Shown: positions 50,359 to 60,007, numbered from the stretch's first letter. The stretch: DNA of 64,000 nt from Pseudomonas wuhanensis (GCF_030687395.1 NZ_CP117430.1:6510001-6574000), one strand, 5' to 3'. Notes: a model not told the origin generated them from the sequence alone. Program-made: numbers and translations.

Positions 50359-52389
50359 TTACAGATCCAGCACCAACGGCTGCGAACCCTGCGCCGGCAC
50401 CGCACAACAAATCAGCACCTCTCCCGCATCGGGAACCTCCGCCGGAGGCTGTGGATAATTCACCTCTCCGCTGATCAACCGGGTTTTGCAGGTCCCGCAG
50501 GAACCCCCGCGGCAACTGAATTCCGGGCGCAGGCCACGGCTTTCCGCCAACTCCAGCAAACTGCCGCCGTCCGGCTGCCAACGCGCCTCTTTCGCCGAGC
50601 GCTGGAACACGACGGGCACCGAAACGGTGGCGGCCGGTAATTGCTCGATGACCACCGCGCCCGGGTCCGGCTTGCGACGCAGTGTGGACGGGCCAAAGGT
50701 TTCGGCATGAATCCTTGAATCAGGGACATCCAGATCCCTCAGGCTGTCGTAAAGCCCTTGGGTAAAACCTCCCGGACCGCACAGGACAAAATCCACCTGG
50801 TCGTAGTCCTCCACCTCAAGAATGGTCTTGAGCAAGTCGGCGTCGATGCGCCCTGTCAGGTCGTAATCTTCACCCTCACGGGCATCGGACTCCGGCTGAC
50901 TGAGCAAACGCAGCACACGCACCCCATCACCGAGGCCGTCGAGCAAGCGATCCAGCTCAGGACGAAACGGTTGATCGGCCAAGGTCCGCGAGCTCTGGAA
51001 GAACCACACAGGACGGATGCGCCGCGTACGCAGGCCTTGATAAACCACCTCACGCAGCATCGACAGCAGCGGCGTGATCCCCACGCCGGCGGCCAATAAC
51101 ACCAGCGGCCGACGCTCATTCGGCACCACGGTGAAATGCCCTTGAGGCGAGCGGGCTTCAAGCACATCGCCGACACGAATTTGCTCATGCAGGTGCGAGG
51201 ACACCAGGCCTTCACGCTTCACGCTGATGCGGAAAAAGTCATCGGATGGCGCGCTCGACAGGCTGTACGTGCGGATGTGCACATCGCCGGCGATGTTGAA
51301 CCGCAAGGGCAAATGTTGCCCGGCTTGAAACACTGGCAACCCGGCGCCATCGGCAGGCTCCAGATAGATCGAACGGATGTTGTGGCTCTCCTGCTCGATG
51401 CGCATCACTCGCAGCGGCCGCCAGTGATCCCCCAGCGCCTGGGCTTGCAGGCGTGCGTTCGCCTGCGCCCAGGTGCCGGTCAGCAAACTGGTGGGCGACA
51501 CACCGTCAAAGCGCCAACGCAAGGCCAGCGCCGCAGGCCGACGCACCACGCGCTCAACCTCGAAAGTCCACAGCCGCTCGGCCCCTTGAAAGGCTTCGAT
51601 CTGCGGGCCTTCGAGGATGACTTGCGTGCGACCGCTGAGGTGCAGCAGGTCGCCCGAATCGAAATCGATGAACAGCAAACCGGCCCGAGGGTTGATCAGC
51701 AGGTTGCCCAAGGTATTGAAGAACAGGTTGCCGGCGAAGTCCGGGATGGTCAGGCGATTGCCTTCTATCTGGACGAAACCGGCCTGGCCGCCCCGATGAG
51801 AAACGTCCACCGAGCGTTGGCCATCGACGTCCACATAGCTGGCGACAAAGAAGGTATCGGCGCTGGTAATCATGGCTTTGGCCGCGTCATCCAGCCCATT
51901 GAGATGCTGCGCGATACGGGTCTCCGGATCCGCCAATGGCACCGAGCGAAACTGGCGCAATTGAATGTATTGCGGGCAATTGCCGAAGGATTGCTCCACC
52001 GTCACCTCGAAGCCGCTTGCCGTTACAGCGCCGACTCGACCATTGAGGCGGTTGCGACGTCGGGTGTGCAGTTCGATACCGAGCAGACCGATCGCCGCCC
52101 CGTCTTGCAGTTGTGCAGGGTCGTCGCGGCCGGGCAGGCTACCGAGCTGCAACAGCGCGGGCTCGGGGGATTTCGCAAAGCCCGGCGCCCCTTCAAGAAT
52201 ACTGGCCCAAGGGTTGCCGTCAGCATCCACCGCGCCGTACAGCATGAACGGCAGTTGCTGATAGAACGTACGGTGCTGGTCCGGCATCTCGCCGCGAATC
52301 ACCCTACGACCCAATGCGTCCATTCGTTCGACGACACCTACATGAGCCTGCAATTGTTTCTCGCCTGCGTGCCAAGGTGAACGTTCCAT
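50359..52389 (-). CDS. three-domain oxidoreductase: PNPOx-like, FAD/NAD reductase, 2Fe-2S ferredoxin
   Basis: Soluble flavoprotein of 676 residues. About 35-300 is a pyridoxamine-5'-phosphate oxidase-like FMN fold. About 330-585 is a ferredoxin-NADP reductase-like module with RTYSLSS (FAD), LLAAGVGITPLLSML (NAD) and FVLCGPGGF. About 595-676 is a plant-type 2Fe-2S domain (CRGGSCGTCK...LICCAVP). The start at 52389 has AGGGGAG upstream; an upstream in-frame start at 52419 has none. It follows a GST gene by 63 bp in a likely operon. Electrons would pass from NAD(P)H through FAD to the iron-sulphur centre; the substrate is unknown. Confidence 0.88.
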   Translation of the reverse strand: MERSPWHAGEKQLQAHVGVVERMDALGRRVIRGEMPDQHRTFYQQLPFMLYGAVDADGNPWASILEGAPGFAKSPEPALLQLGSLPGRDDPAQLQDGAAIGLLGIELHTRRRNRLNGRVGAVTASGFEVTVEQSFGNCPQYIQLRQFRSVPLADPETRIAQHLNGLDDAAKAMITSADTFFVASYVDVDGQRSVDVSHRGGQAGFVQIEGNRLTIPDFAGNLFFNTLGNLLINPRAGLLFIDFDSGDLLHLSGRTQVILEGPQIEAFQGAERLWTFEVERVVRRPAALALRWRFDGVSPTSLLTGTWAQANARLQAQALGDHWRPLRVMRIEQESHNIRSIYLEPADGAGLPVFQAGQHLPLRFNIAGDVHIRTYSLSSAPSDDFFRISVKREGLVSSHLHEQIRVGDVLEARSPQGHFTVVPNERRPLVLLAAGVGITPLLSMLREVVYQGLRTRRIRPVWFFQSSRTLADQPFRPELDRLLDGLGDGVRVLRLLSQPESDAREGEDYDLTGRIDADLLKTILEVEDYDQVDFVLCGPGGFTQGLYDSLRDLDVPDSRIHAETFGPSTLRRKPDPGAVVIEQLPAATVSVPVVFQRSAKEARWQPDGGSLLELAESRGLRPEFSCRGGSCGTCKTRLISGEVNYPQPPAEVPDAGEVLICCAVPAQGSQPLVLDL

Positions 52390-52452
52390 AACGGCTTCTC
52401 CCCTGCGCTCATTGCGCAATAAGAATGGCTCGACCGAATCGGGCCGTGAGCA

Positions 52453-53079
52453 TCAGGCAGTTTTTTGCAAACCGGCGACGGTGCGCGGCATGCCGACAAA
52501 CCCTGGCAAGGCTTCAATGCGCGCCAGCCAGGCGCGGATGTTGGCGTAGTCATCCAGCGACACATTGCCTTCCGGTGCGTGGGCGATGTAGCTGTACGCG
52601 GCGATATCGGCAATGGTCGGCTCGCTGCCGGCCAGATAGGACGTTGCGCCCAATTCCTGATCGATCACTTTGAGCCAGGTGTGGGAAAAAGCGATCACCT
52701 CTTCAGCGTTGTAAGGCGCACCAAACACAGTGATTAGCCTTGCCCTGCCAGGGCCAAAGGCAATCGGCCCGGCGGCGACCGACAACCAGCGCTGAACCTT
52801 GGCTGCACCGACCGGATCGGTTGGCAGCCAGCGACCGTTGCCGTATTTGCGCGCAAGGTAAACCAGGATCGCGTTGGAGTCGGCCAGCACCATGCCTTGA
52901 TCATCAATCACCGGAATCTGGCCGAACGGGTTGAGCGCAAGAAAGTCCGCTTGCTTGTGTGCGCCCTTGGCCAGATCGACGAAGATCAGCTCGGTCGGCA
53001 GTTGCAACAACGACAGCATCAGCTCTACACGGTGAGCATGGCCGGAACGGGGAAAGTTGTAGAGTTTGATGGCTTGCAT
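52453..53079 (-). CDS. glutathione S-transferase family protein
   Basis: Cytosolic GST-fold protein of 208 residues. The N-terminal thioredoxin-like domain opens [52 protein letters not shown] is the GSH-binding region. An all-helical C-terminal domain follows ([12 protein letters not shown]). It lies upstream of the PNPOx-FNR oxidoreductase in the same orientation, suggesting a joint detoxification role. Substrate unknown. Confidence 0.92.
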   Translation of the reverse strand: MQAIKLYNFPRSGHAHRVELMLSLLQLPTELIFVDLAKGAHKQADFLALNPFGQIPVIDDQGMVLADSNAILVYLARKYGNGRWLPTDPVGAAKVQRWLSVAAGPIAFGPGRARLITVFGAPYNAEEVIAFSHTWLKVIDQELGATSYLAGSEPTIADIAAYSYIAHAPEGNVSLDDYANIRAWLARIEALPGFVGMPRTVAGLQKTA

Positions 53080-53206
53080 GGTCGACTCCGCTGGGTAGTG
53101 GCGCTATCCAGGAAAGGATCGGCGCCGATGGGAGCTATCTTCCATCCCCAGCCAAAACAACAGAATAACCAGCAAACGCAATCCATTATTTCAGCCAGTG
53201 CAATAA

Positions 53207-54109
53207 CTAACCCTGCAGGGCCGGGTGTTCACGCAGTACGTTCACCGCGAAGTCCACAAAACTGCGAACCCGCACCGGGGCTTTGCGCCCACCCTGGTAG
53301 ACCACATGAATGGGCAATGGCGGCAGTTCGAAGTCAGCCAGAACGATTTCCAGCTCACCCGAGGCGACCTTGCTCGCCACCTGATACGACAGGATTCGGG
53401 TCAACCCCAGTCCCATGGCGGCGGCAGTGATCGCCGCTTGATTGGCGGAGACCACCAGACGTGGCTCCGGACGAACACTGATCGGCTCTCCCGCTTCAAG
53501 GAACGGCCAGCTTCTGGGCTGCCCGATGGACGAGGTGGCGATGATCGGGGCACGGCTCAAATCCGCAGGATGCCGAGGCCGGCCATGGTCGCTCAGGAAT
53601 CCAGGGGAAGCGCAGATCACCCGCCGCACCTCGCCCACGCGAATTGCATGTTGATTGCTGTCAGGCAACTCACCGATGCGCACAGCCACATCGATGCCCT
53701 CCTCGACCATGCTCACCACACGATCGACCAGTACAGCGTTGATACTGACTTCAGGGAACTGAGTCAGATAACCGACCATGAGCGGCGTGACGAACAAATC
53801 GCCGAACAATACTGGTGCCGTGATCGTCAGTTGCCCACGGGGCTGGGCATGGCTTCCGGCTGCCGAATCCTCGGCTTCCTGCACTTCGGCGAGAATTCTC
53901 CGACAGTCCTCCAGATAACGCTGACCCGCCTCGCTCAAATGCACGCTGCGGGTGGTGCGCGTCAGCAACTGGGTGCCGATGCGTTTCTCCAGCGCCGCCA
54001 CCGCGCGGGTGACGCTGGCCGCCGACATCCCCAAACGCCGCGCCGCCGCCGAGAAGCCTTGCTCCTGAGCGACTGCGGCGAAGACCTGCATTTCCTGGAA
54101 GCGGTCCAT
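53207..54109 (-). CDS. LysR-family transcriptional regulator
   Basis: Regulator of 300 residues with an N-terminal HTH (MDRFQEMQVFAAVAQEQGFSAAARRLGMSAASVTRAVAALEKRIGTQLLTRTTR) and a substrate-binding domain. It is of the group with short DNA-binding linkers that often controls an oxidoreductase or GST. It is upstream of the GST gene (128 bp away) in the same direction and divergent from the phospholipid operon at 54269, so either could be its target. Confidence 0.92.
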   Translation of the reverse strand: MDRFQEMQVFAAVAQEQGFSAAARRLGMSAASVTRAVAALEKRIGTQLLTRTTRSVHLSEAGQRYLEDCRRILAEVQEAEDSAAGSHAQPRGQLTITAPVLFGDLFVTPLMVGYLTQFPEVSINAVLVDRVVSMVEEGIDVAVRIGELPDSNQHAIRVGEVRRVICASPGFLSDHGRPRHPADLSRAPIIATSSIGQPRSWPFLEAGEPISVRPEPRLVVSANQAAITAAAMGLGLTRILSYQVASKVASGELEIVLADFELPPLPIHVVYQGGRKAPVRVRSFVDFAVNVLREHPALQG

Positions 54110-54268
54110 GGATTAACTCCTGAGCACTGAAAAACGCGAGGCCGACAGTTCCCGATTGGACCTGGATATCGCTGGAAGAGGATGAGCCGTGCAGTTTTAC
54201 TGGCATTCTGATTATTGTGACGTATAACCCTGAACGTTCACGCTTTCAATTGCTGAGACCGTATCCAG

Positions 54269-54892
54269 ATGCCCTCCATCTACCAACTTAAACCCGCCTT
54301 TCAGAATCTGTTGCGACCGCTGGTTCAGCGATTGTTCGATAACGGCACCACCGCCAATCAAATCACCGTGCTGGCCGGCGTCATTTCGGTCGTGACGGGC
54401 GTCGGGATTGCCTGTTTCGCCAATCACCTGTGGATATTTCTGCTGATTCCCGTGTGGATGATCCTGCGGATGGCGCTGAACGCCATCGACGGCATGCTGG
54501 CCCGGGAATTCGGCCAGCAGTCGCGCCTCGGCGCCTACCTGAATGAACTGTGCGATATCGTGGCCGACAGCGCGCTGATCCTGCCTTTTGCCCTGATTCC
54601 CGGCGTGAGTGTGTTGATTGTGCTGTTGGTCACGCTGCTGGCATTGTTCAGCGAGTACAGTGGCGTCCTCGGGCCGATGATAGGCGCCTCGCGGCGTTAC
54701 GACGGCCCGATGGGCAAGAGTGATCGCGCGTTTGTACTGGGCGTCTTGGCCACCGGCATTGCCATCGGCTGGATCAACGCGTTGTGGATTAACATTGTGT
54801 TTGCGGTGGTCGCCGTACTGCTGGCTTACACCTTGGTCAACCGGGTCCGTCTGGGCCTGAAAGAAGTGCAGGAAAACGCTCCCTCGGCATAA
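54269..54892 (+). CDS. CDP-alcohol phosphatidyltransferase (YnbA-like)
   Basis: Inner-membrane enzyme of 207 residues that would join a CDP-diacylglycerol with an alcohol to form a phospholipid. The family motif is DGMLAREFGQQSRLGAYLNELCD; the Asp before the last four residues is Asn here. About five hydrophobic segments are seen. It heads a six-gene operon (54269-60007) whose members match E. coli ynbABCD. The ribosome binding site is weak (only TGAGA). The alcohol (serine, glycerol phosphate, choline, inositol phosphate) cannot be read from the sequence. Confidence 0.85.
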   Translation: MPSIYQLKPAFQNLLRPLVQRLFDNGTTANQITVLAGVISVVTGVGIACFANHLWIFLLIPVWMILRMALNAIDGMLAREFGQQSRLGAYLNELCDIVADSALILPFALIPGVSVLIVLLVTLLALFSEYSGVLGPMIGASRRYDGPMGKSDRAFVLGVLATGIAIGWINALWINIVFAVVAVLLAYTLVNRVRLGLKEVQENAPSA

Positions 54893-54931
54893 GGCCTCAG
54901 CGTAAGGCTCCCCAAGCATAAGGAAAGTGCA

Positions 54932-56689
54932 ATGCGTGAAACTCAGAGTCAGACCTTCACTACCCACGACGGCGTTGAACTGTTCTACCGTCATTGGCCA
55001 GCCACGGCGGGTAACCCTGGCGAACCGCGCAAGGCTGTGCTGCTGTTTCATCGCGGCCATGAACACTCGGGGCGTATCGCCCACCTGGTGGATGAGCTGG
55101 ACCTGCCAGCGTTCGACTTCTTTGCCTGGGACGCGCGCGGCCATGGTCAGTCGCCGGGCGCTCGCGGTGACAGCCCGAGTTTCGCCACCAGCGTGCGTGA
55201 CGTGCAGACCTTTTGCGATCACCTGAACGCGACCCACCAGATCGACGAAGAGAACATGGCCGTGATCGCCCAGAGCGTCGGCGCGGTGATTGCCTCGACC
55301 TGGGTCCACGACTATGCACCGCGCATCCGCTCGTTGGTGCTTGCGTCGCCCGCCTTCAAGGTCAAGCTCTACGTACCTTTCGCCCGTCCGGGCCTGGCGC
55401 TGATGCGCAAGTTTCGCGGCAACTTTTTCGTCAACAGCTACGTCAAGGCCAAGTTCCTCAGCCACGACCCGGAACGCGTCGCCTCCTACGACAGCGATCC
55501 GCTGATCACCAAGGCGATTTCAGTGAATGTGCTGCTCGGCTTGTATGAAGCCGCCGACCGTGTGGTGGCCGATGCGCAGGCGATTCAAGTGCCGACCCAA
55601 TTGCTGATTTCCGGCTCGGATTTTGTGGTCCACCGCAAACCCCAGGAACAGTTTTTCGAACGCCTGGGCAGCCTGAAAAAAGAAAAACACATCCTCCCGG
55701 GCTTCTTCCACGACACGCTTGGGGAACGTGATCGCGCCGTGGCCATCGCCAGCGCCAAACGCTTTATCCTGCAAAACTTTGAATACCCGCTGGACCGGGC
55801 CTCGTTGCTCGATGCCGACAAAATCGGCCTGACCTGCGCCGAATCCGAATCCCTCGCCGCCCCGCTGCCGCACAACTCGTTGCGTGACCTGTACTGGCGC
55901 ATGACCCGCGCCAGCATGCGCCTGGGCAGCCGGCTGTCTGACGGGGTGAAGCTGGGCTTCGACACCGGTTTCGATTCCGGCAGCACCTTGGACTATGTGT
56001 ACCGCAACCAGCCCACCGGTAAGGGCGGGCTCGGGCGGATGATTGATCAGAACTACCTGAACTCCATCGGCTGGCGCGGTATTCGCCAGCGCAAACTCAA
56101 CGTCGAAGAGTTGCTGCGCCTGACCATGGCCAAACTGCGCGAAGAAGGCCGACCGGTGCGCATCGTCGACATCGCCGCCGGTCACGGCCGCTACATTCTC
56201 GAAGCCTTGCAAGGTGTCAGCCCGCTACCGGAATCGATACTGTTGCGCGATTACAGCGACATCAATGTCCGTGACGGTGGTGCGCTGATTCGCGATAAGG
56301 GCCTTGGAGACATCGCGCAGTTCGTGAAAGGCGACGCGTTCGACCGCGCCGACCTGGCGGCACTGAACCCAAAGCCGACACTGGCGGTGGTGTCCGGGTT
56401 GTATGAACTGTTTGCCGACAATGCACTGGTCGGCGGCTCTCTGGCGGGCCTGGCCGAGGCCGTGGAGCCCGGTGGCTATCTGGTCTACACCGGTCAGCCC
56501 TGGCACCCGCAGCTGGAACTGATCGCCCGCGCCCTCACCAGTCACCGTCAAGGCCAGGCGTGGGTGATGCGTCGGCGCAGCCAGGCAGAAATGGATCAAC
56601 TGGTGGAAGCAGCGGGTTTTCGCAAAATCACCCAGCGAGTGGATGAATGGGGGATCTTCACCGTGTCCCTCGCGCAACGGGTGCAATGA
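54932..56689 (+). CDS. bifunctional alpha/beta hydrolase/class I SAM-dependent methyltransferase (YnbC-like)
   Basis: Fusion of 585 residues. About 15-295 is a serine-hydrolase (LLFHRGHEHSGR, WDARGHGQSPG, nucleophile in IAQSVG, Asp in GSDFVVH, His in GFFHDTLGE). About 330-580 is a class I methyltransferase (VRIVDIAAGHGRYILEAL, LRDYSD). The oxyanion elbow reads AQSVG rather than GxSxG. The ATG is preceded by AGGA. It lies 40 bp after the YnbA-like gene, and the next gene overlaps its stop. A lipid or headgroup methylation plus deacylation role is inferred from context. Confidence 0.88.
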   Translation: MRETQSQTFTTHDGVELFYRHWPATAGNPGEPRKAVLLFHRGHEHSGRIAHLVDELDLPAFDFFAWDARGHGQSPGARGDSPSFATSVRDVQTFCDHLNATHQIDEENMAVIAQSVGAVIASTWVHDYAPRIRSLVLASPAFKVKLYVPFARPGLALMRKFRGNFFVNSYVKAKFLSHDPERVASYDSDPLITKAISVNVLLGLYEAADRVVADAQAIQVPTQLLISGSDFVVHRKPQEQFFERLGSLKKEKHILPGFFHDTLGERDRAVAIASAKRFILQNFEYPLDRASLLDADKIGLTCAESESLAAPLPHNSLRDLYWRMTRASMRLGSRLSDGVKLGFDTGFDSGSTLDYVYRNQPTGKGGLGRMIDQNYLNSIGWRGIRQRKLNVEELLRLTMAKLREEGRPVRIVDIAAGHGRYILEALQGVSPLPESILLRDYSDINVRDGGALIRDKGLGDIAQFVKGDAFDRADLAALNPKPTLAVVSGLYELFADNALVGGSLAGLAEAVEPGGYLVYTGQPWHPQLELIARALTSHRQGQAWVMRRRSQAEMDQLVEAAGFRKITQRVDEWGIFTVSLAQRVQ

Positions 56690-57996
56690 TGGGGGCTGCC
56701 CCGAGAGAGCCGGGTCTGCTGAAACCCGCCGTGCTCTGGTTGCTGGTGCTGGCGCCGCTGTTTTTTGCCAGTTACGGCTTTGCCACGTGGGTCACGGCCC
56801 AGCGCAGCGATGTCGGCACCTTCGTTTTCGATTGGGAAACCGCCATGCCCTTCTGGGCCTGGACCATCGTCCCCTACTGGACGATTGATCTGCTGTACGG
56901 TTTTTCGCTGCTGCTGCCCGATAGTCGCCATGAACTCAAGCGCCACGCCTTGCGCCTGCTGAGTGCGCAAGTGATCTCGATCAGTTGTTTCCTGTTATGG
57001 CCGCTGCGCTTCACCTTCGAACGGCCTGAACTGGACGGGGTGTTCGGCTGGCTGTTCGCAGTGCTGGCCGGGTTCGACAAGCCGTTCAATCAGGCGCCAT
57101 CGCTGCACATCGCCCTGCTGGTGATTTTGTGGGTCATGTACCAACGGCACTCTCAAGGGCTATGGCGCTGGCTGGTGCACGGTTGGTTCGCATTGATCGG
57201 GATTTCGGTGCTGACCACTTATCAACATCACTTTATCGACTTACCCACAGGCGCCCTCGCCGGCTTGCTGTGCGTGTGGTTGTGGCCGCTGGATCGGCCC
57301 AGCCCCTTGAGTAGCCTGCGGTTGGCCAAGGATCCGAAACGCTGGCGCCTGGCCCTGCGTTATGGCATCGGTGCGGCGATATTCGCCATTCCAGCCTTTG
57401 GCCTGGGCGGCGGATGGCTGTGGCTGATCTGGCCTGCCGTGGCGTTGCTGTTGGTGGCGATCAACTACATGCTGCTGGACGCCGCCGGGTTTCAGAAACG
57501 CGCCGACGGCCGCCTTAGCCCGGCCGCCCGTTGGTTATTTGCGCCTTACGTGGCAGCGGCGTGGATCAACTCACGGCTTTGGACCCGCAAGCATCCGCAG
57601 CCCAATGAAGTTGTGGATAACGTTTGGCTCGGCAGGCTTCCCGACGCTGATCAGTTGGCGCCGTTCAACGCTGTGGTTGATCTATGCGCCGAGCTGCCGC
57701 TCAACCCGAGAGGCCGCGCCTATCAAAACGTTCCAATACTCGACCTGACCGCGCCCAGCGCTGAGCAATGTCTCGCCGCCGCCCAGGCTATTGAACACCT
57801 GCGCCACCAAGGTCCACTACTGGTCTGCTGCGCTTTGGGCTATTCGCGCAGCGCCACCGCTATCGCAGCCTGGTTGCTGCACAGCGGTCGAGCGGCCACT
57901 GTCGATGCCGCCGTGGCGATGATCCAGGCCGCACGTCCGCAAGTGGTGCTGCATTCGGCCCATCGCCTAGCCCTGGAGAACGCCTATGCCGGGTGA
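56686..57996 (+). CDS. PAP2 / dual-specificity phosphatase fusion (YnbD-like)
   Basis: Membrane protein of 436 residues. Residues about 15-260 have six spans, with PAP2 motifs QAPSLHIALLV and TYQHHFIDLPTGALAG. About 320-430 is a cytoplasmic cysteine phosphatase with the Cx5R loop CCALGYSRSA. The first PAP2 motif (KxxxxxxRP) is not clear. ATGATG at 56686 overlaps the stop of the preceding gene by 4 bp. It is likely to dephosphorylate a phosphatidyl intermediate such as phosphatidylglycerophosphate or phosphatidic acid, as inferred from its partners. Confidence 0.86.
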   Translation: MMGAAPREPGLLKPAVLWLLVLAPLFFASYGFATWVTAQRSDVGTFVFDWETAMPFWAWTIVPYWTIDLLYGFSLLLPDSRHELKRHALRLLSAQVISISCFLLWPLRFTFERPELDGVFGWLFAVLAGFDKPFNQAPSLHIALLVILWVMYQRHSQGLWRWLVHGWFALIGISVLTTYQHHFIDLPTGALAGLLCVWLWPLDRPSPLSSLRLAKDPKRWRLALRYGIGAAIFAIPAFGLGGGWLWLIWPAVALLLVAINYMLLDAAGFQKRADGRLSPAARWLFAPYVAAAWINSRLWTRKHPQPNEVVDNVWLGRLPDADQLAPFNAVVDLCAELPLNPRGRAYQNVPILDLTAPSAEQCLAAAQAIEHLRHQGPLLVCCALGYSRSATAIAAWLLHSGRAATVDAAVAMIQAARPQVVLHSAHRLALENAYAG

Positions 57997-58441
57997 TATG
58001 GAACTGCACGTGGTCGCCAGCCTGCTGCGCCGGGGCCGCACCCTCGATCAGTTATCCACAGGACTGACCTTGCTGGGTGTATTGTTCGGCCTGCTGCAAC
58101 TGCTGCTGATCACCCCGACTGCGCCGTTCTTGATCCTCAGCGCCTGGCTGATCATCCTTGGGCTATGGCAAAAATACTGGGCGCTGCGGGTGGCCTTCGA
58201 CGCTGACCTGTTTACTCTGATGGCCCGCGACACTGACGCTTTGTCAGACCGCACTCAAGCTCTCGACCAGGCCCTGCAAAACCTCGGCCTGCAACCGGCC
58301 ACCCGTGCCGGCCGGCCCTGGATCGAACGTCAGCGCGGGGGGCTTAAACTGCTGCGCAAACAGGCTGTCCTGCTGGCCGCCCAAGTGCTGCCACCATTGG
58401 CTGTCATTCTGGCCAGCCCTTGGCTGCCCTTCGCTGGATAA
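57986..58441 (+). CDS. small membrane protein of the phospholipid operon
   Basis: Protein of 151 residues with two central hydrophobic helices (LSTGLTLLGVLFGLLQLLLI and APFLILSAWLIILGLWQKYW) and a C-terminal one (AVLLAAQVLPPLAVILASPWLPFAG). Between them is a polar helical segment. It overlaps the preceding gene by 11 bp, with GGAG eight bases before the ATG. No family is recognised. It probably serves as an accessory or scaffold to the membrane enzymes. Confidence 0.75.
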   Translation: MPGDMELHVVASLLRRGRTLDQLSTGLTLLGVLFGLLQLLLITPTAPFLILSAWLIILGLWQKYWALRVAFDADLFTLMARDTDALSDRTQALDQALQNLGLQPATRAGRPWIERQRGGLKLLRKQAVLLAAQVLPPLAVILASPWLPFAG

Positions 58442-58452
58442 GGAAATCGTTA

Positions 58453-59073
58453 ATGTTCGAACCTGTGGTTGCCTTCCTCATCACCTCCATGGCCCGAACC
58501 GTTACTGGCGCCCGCAGCCTGTGGATGGGTTGCGCGCCGGAACCCGTGCAGCGCATTTATTTTGCCAACCACAGCAGCCACGGCGACTTCGTGCTGCTCT
58601 GGGCCTCGCTCCCTTCCGCCCTGCGCAAACTTACGCGACCGGTGGCCGGCAGCGACTACTGGAACAAGAGTGCCTTACGCCGGTACATCATCAGCCGGGT
58701 GTTCAACGGCGTGCTGATCGACCGCGAGCGCAAGGACCCTGTGGATAACCCGTTGCAACCCATGCTCGACGCCCTGCAGAAGGGTGATTCATTAATCATC
58801 TTTCCCGAAGGCACGCGCAATCCGGAAGAGGGTTTGCTGCCGTTCAAAAGCGGCTTGTACCACTTGGCAAAAAGTTACCCACAGGCCCAGGTGATTCCGG
58901 TGTGGATCGCCAACCTCAACCGGGTCATGCCCAAGGGCCGAGTACTGCCACTGCCGCTGCTGTGTACCACCAGTTTCGGCGCGCCCCTGCAACTGACTGA
59001 AGGCGAGAGCAAAGAGCAGTTCCTTTCACGCAGCCGCGACGCACTGCTGGCCCTCGCCCCGGAGCATTCCTGA
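58453..59073 (+). CDS. 1-acyl-sn-glycerol-3-phosphate acyltransferase (PlsC-like)
   Basis: PlsC-superfamily acyltransferase of 206 residues that would acylate lysophosphatidic acid. The catalytic HX4D motif is NHSSHGDFVL, the substrate motif is FPEGTRNPEEG, and KSGLYHLAKS and VIPVWI follow. ATG 58453 is chosen for AAGGAAAT upstream; the longer in-frame start at 58420 is inside the previous gene. It lies two bases before the CdsA-like gene. It is not the main plsC, which is usually next to other genes. Confidence 0.88.
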   Translation: MFEPVVAFLITSMARTVTGARSLWMGCAPEPVQRIYFANHSSHGDFVLLWASLPSALRKLTRPVAGSDYWNKSALRRYIISRVFNGVLIDRERKDPVDNPLQPMLDALQKGDSLIIFPEGTRNPEEGLLPFKSGLYHLAKSYPQAQVIPVWIANLNRVMPKGRVLPLPLLCTTSFGAPLQLTEGESKEQFLSRSRDALLALAPEHS

Positions 59074-59074
59074 C

Positions 59075-60007
59075 ATGGATAGACAAACCCTGATGCTATT
59101 CGGCGGGATCGGCATGATCCTGGTGCTGGCCTCACTGATTGGCCTGATCCTCAAACTGCGCACCCGGGGCACGCCCAATGCAGTCATCGAAAACCTCAAC
59201 GCCCGCATCAACGCTTGGTGGGTGATGGTGGTGGTGATCGGCATCGCTTTTTGGCTGGGCACCGGCGCGGTGATCCTGCTGTTTTACGCGGTATCGTTCT
59301 ATGCGCTACGCGAATTCCTCACCCTCATGCCCACCCGACGCAGCGACTACCCGGCGCTGGTGGCAGCGTTTTACCTGGCATTGCCGCTGCAATATCTGCT
59401 GATCTATTCCGATTGGTACGGACTATTCTCGATCTTCATTCCGGTGTACGTGTTTTTGCTGCTGCCGATCCTTGCGTCTCTCGGCGGCGACAGCACGCAC
59501 TTCCTCGAGCGGGCGTCGAAAGTGCAATGGGGCTTGATGATCGCAGTGTTCTGCGTGTCGTTCGTGCCCGCCCTGCTGACCCTGGACATCGTCGGTTATG
59601 AAGGCCGCAACCTCCTGCTGATCGCGTATCTGGTGATCGTGGTGCAACTGTCGGACGTGCTGCAGTACGTATGCGGCAAATTGTTCGGCAAACACAAAAT
59701 CGCGCCCACTCTATCGCCGTCGAAAACCGTTGAAGGCTTTGTCGGTGGCGTTTTGCTGTCCTCGCTGATTGGCGCAGCCTTGTGGTGGACCACACCATTC
59801 AGCCCGTGGCAGTCGTTCATGATTGCACTGCTGATCAACCTGCTGGGCTTTGCCGGCGGCATCGTGATGTCGGCAATCAAGCGTGATCGCGGCGTGAAGG
59901 ATTGGGGGCACATGATCGAAGGCCATGGCGGGATGCTGGATCGACTGGATTCAGTGTGTTTTGCGGCGCCAATCTTCTTTCATCTTGTGCGGTATTGGTG
60001 GACTTGA
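59075..60007 (+). CDS. phosphatidate cytidylyltransferase (CdsA/YnbB-like)
   Basis: Inner-membrane enzyme of 310 residues making CDP-diacylglycerol from CTP and phosphatidic acid. About eight hydrophobic segments are seen. The C-terminal CDS signature is complete (SAIKRDRGVKDWGHMIEGHGGMLDRLDSV). It is the last gene of the operon and is followed by a terminator. With the acyltransferase and the CDP-alcohol transferase it could supply a dedicated CDP-lipid pool. Housekeeping cdsA is normally beside dxr and ispU. Confidence 0.92.
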   Translation: MDRQTLMLFGGIGMILVLASLIGLILKLRTRGTPNAVIENLNARINAWWVMVVVIGIAFWLGTGAVILLFYAVSFYALREFLTLMPTRRSDYPALVAAFYLALPLQYLLIYSDWYGLFSIFIPVYVFLLLPILASLGGDSTHFLERASKVQWGLMIAVFCVSFVPALLTLDIVGYEGRNLLLIAYLVIVVQLSDVLQYVCGKLFGKHKIAPTLSPSKTVEGFVGGVLLSSLIGAALWWTTPFSPWQSFMIALLINLLGFAGGIVMSAIKRDRGVKDWGHMIEGHGGMLDRLDSVCFAAPIFFHLVRYWWT

